A stretch of 64,000 nt of DNA. Origin: Maribellus sediminis (GTDB taxonomy: Bacteria > Bacteroidota > Bacteroidia > Bacteroidales > Prolixibacteraceae). The position numbers and the translations under genes are program-made. The notes below the pieces were generated by a model. It had not been told where the DNA came from, did not search any database, and saw nothing but the letters and a program-made list of their open reading frames with translations. How positions within the stretch are numbered: the first letter of the stretch is position 1; every line of letters begins with the position of its first letter. Location of the stretch: positions 992,001 through 1,056,000 of the forward strand of contig NZ_WXUB01000002.1 of assembly GCF_011799805.1 (NCBI RefSeq), written 5' to 3'. Shown here piece after piece: positions 62,647-64,000 of this stretch.

Positions 62647-62754
62647 ATGGGGAAAGCGATTGGACGCTTTTTGAAGATGATTGATAATTTACAAACCCCT
62701 AAACACAAAACCAATCATAGATACAGAAGTCGCTTTCCCCTTGCACTTATTTAA
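62647..62754 (+). other. Nested inverted repeats with a 35-codon basic ORF in a 558-nt gap
   Basis: GGGGAAAGCGA (62649-62659) and TCGCTTTCCCC (62730-62740) are perfect 11-bp arms; inside them ATGATTG (62677-62683) and CAATCAT (62712-62718) pair too. AAAGCG can instead pair locally with CGCTTT (62665-62670), followed by T's. An ORF of 35 codons (MGKAIGRFLKMIDN..., end RFPLALI) spans the element. It may be a structured RNA, a miniature mobile element or an IS remnant. The rest of the gap (62432-62989) is AT-rich with nothing I can assign. Confidence 0.4.
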
Positions 62755-62989
62755 ACCAACAACCAGGCCACAAAAGCTTAACTTCTGAACCTAAACAGTT
62801 TAACAAAATTGTAATTTTCGAGGACGTCTCTCTCTGGGAAATTTTTGCTAAAATGGGGCTGTATGAGTCGAAAATAGGCACCCAAACTAGCTTTACAATT
62901 ATTAACATACTTATTAGTATTTTATTTTGAATTTTGTTGTTCAGCTGCGATTAAAACCTTAACTTGATTCATACTAAAGATATTAAGAC

Positions 62990-63799
62990 ATGTTTAACCT
63001 ATTTAAAAAACTAAGTGGTGTTTTGATTATTGTAGCAGTAATTGGAATGCAATCCTGCGATAAGGATGATAGTATTTTAGAAACTGCGGAAACGCAGACT
63101 GAACTAAAAAATGCTGTGATGAATACGTTTTACAGCCAAAGCGTTTCTGTTGGAAATGGAGTGGCACGAGCCTGGATTAAAACGACAAAAACAGGCGATC
63201 CTCTTGAAGTTGGAATAGATTTAAGCGGTAAGGCTTTAATGAATTTACCTGAAGAACCTGTTCAATATGTTCTTCCTCTTCCCAAAAACAAGGGGAACCA
63301 CTTTTATAACCATGTTCTTTTCGATTGGAATCCTGTAGGGCATGAACCTCCGGGAGTATACGATTTGCCTCATTTCGACTTTCACTTTTATATTACCTCG
63401 ATTGAAAAACGAGAAGCAATTCCACCAATGAATCCTCCGTATTTTGATCCTGCTCCTGACAGTATGTACATACCTGCAAATTACATGGAACTTCCTGGTT
63501 TAGTTCCGGCAATGGGTGCACATTGGGTTGACTCAACTTCATCAGAATTGCCTCCGATCCTCGAAAAATTCACAAAGACATTCATTTGGGGATCACATAG
63601 CGGTGAATTTATTTTCTGGGAACCAATGATTACCAGAGAATATCTTATGACTATGCCAAATGATACTATTCCAATACCTCAACCTGAAGCCTATCAAAAA
63701 GATGGTTGGTATGCAATGGATTACGTAATTACCTATTCCACCAGACCCGAAAAATACACAATTGCCCTGGTCAATTTGGAATATAAACAGGCACAATAG
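62990..63799 (+). CDS. Lipoprotein, possibly DUF5602/TTHB210-like
   Basis: 269 residues with lipobox Cys23 (GMQSC). The domain contains VARAWIKTTKTGDPLEVGIDLSGKALMNLPEE, followed by a His-rich stretch YDLPHFDFHFYI and MGAHWVDSTSSELPP, and ends with FIFWEPMITREYLM. The ordered His residues (HFDFHF, GAHW, WGSHSGEF) suggest a metal site. The pattern recalls the DUF5602/TTHB210 family of secreted proteins, but I am not certain. It is isolated and followed by a strong terminator. Confidence 0.75.
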   Translation: MFNLFKKLSGVLIIVAVIGMQSCDKDDSILETAETQTELKNAVMNTFYSQSVSVGNGVARAWIKTTKTGDPLEVGIDLSGKALMNLPEEPVQYVLPLPKNKGNHFYNHVLFDWNPVGHEPPGVYDLPHFDFHFYITSIEKREAIPPMNPPYFDPAPDSMYIPANYMELPGLVPAMGAHWVDSTSSELPPILEKFTKTFIWGSHSGEFIFWEPMITREYLMTMPNDTIPIPQPEAYQKDGWYAMDYVITYSTRPEKYTIALVNLEYKQAQ

Positions 63800-63866
63800 T
63801 TTTATTAGATACAGATATTGTATGTAAAACCATGGTTCTACAACAATTTACGTGTATTCCTACATT

Positions 63867-63902
63867 AAAGGTCACTCAGTTGCTGTGACCTTTATTTTTT
63901 TT
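63867..63902 (+). terminator. Terminator after the last lipoprotein gene
   Basis: A perfect 9-bp stem AAAGGTCAC / GTGACCTTT with a 9-nt loop, followed by ATTTTTTTTT. The remaining 98 nt of the window show no feature. Confidence 0.9.
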
Positions 63903-64000
63903 TAGAAATACAAGGATAATTCAATAACGTAATGAAAGTAAGTAACTAAATTACAACGCATATCGAAGTAAAATTTGCATATTCCTTCAATCCCATAATT

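Noticed and set aside
62647-62754. Insertion sequence remnant
   Set aside because: The short ORF shows no transposase motif I can name and no target-site duplication is visible, so it is left as an unassigned element.
1-64000. CRISPR array, prophage or large integrative element
   Set aside because: No regularly spaced repeats, phage structural or integrase genes, or conjugation genes were found; the only mobile-like signs are the tRNA/GIY-YIG repeat and the small palindromes.

Overview
The window reads as chromosome of a Bacteroidota bacterium, most likely a free-living Bacteroidales/Marinilabiliales-type organism (inference). The support is two SusC/SusD pairs, lipoproteins with short lipoboxes, type IX secretion (T9SS) C-terminal domains, a FecI/FecR pair, a RagB-type SusD, and promoters of the TTTG-N(19-20)-TAnnTTTG type. 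There is no rRNA, CRISPR array, prophage or intact IS. One tRNA-Gly is present.

Region A (0.1-20.9 kb) looks like a peptidoglycan (murein) scavenging locus. The + strand carries SusC, SusD, two surface lipoproteins, a GHL10 glycoside hydrolase with a T9SS tail, two small beta-propeller proteins and an Amidase_3 murein amidase with a T9SS tail. Converging on it from the - strand is a four-gene operon: FadR-type GntR regulator, transglutaminase-like lipoprotein, NlpC/P60 lipoprotein of the YkfC type, and L-Ala-D/L-Glu epimerase. A Tat-exported SGNH esterase is divergent from the regulator. Together these genes could strip stem peptides, cut the denuded glycan, import fragments and degrade the peptide to L-Ala and L-Glu.

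Region B (21.0-29.5 kb) is a second SusCD system with its own ECF sigma factor and anti-sigma factor, an STN-domain SusC, SusD and a NupG-like MFS permease, but no carbohydrate-active enzyme. Region C (29.5-33.5 kb) holds a lipoprotein, a DUF6057-like membrane protein and a CxxCH-containing propeller lipoprotein.

Region D (33.7-38.1 kb) is ilvD-ilvB-ilvN behind a complete attenuator: a promoter, a 21-codon leader peptide rich in Ile/Val/Leu, an antiterminator helix and a terminator. Region E (38.1-53.1 kb) is mixed housekeeping: a TonB receptor, a degenerate GIY-YIG protein, a GntR/LacI hybrid regulator, a PorE-like OmpA protein, a thioesterase, a prohibitin, an exported class I amidotransferase, an MFS transporter, prfC, an UPF0316 protein and a large conserved protein of unknown function.

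Region F (53.3-60.3 kb) is a TetR-controlled envelope operon: TetR, LolA-like protein, two LolCE/MacB-type permeases, LolD-type ATPase, CAP-domain protein and a DUF1302-like outer-membrane barrel. The promoter and two operator palindromes are visible. Region G (60.5-64 kb) holds small proteins, a tRNA-Gly locus rearranged around a GIY-YIG nuclease gene, an AhpD-like protein and a lipoprotein. Intergenic DNA in the second half carries REP-like palindromes and degenerate 7-8 bp repeat arrays.
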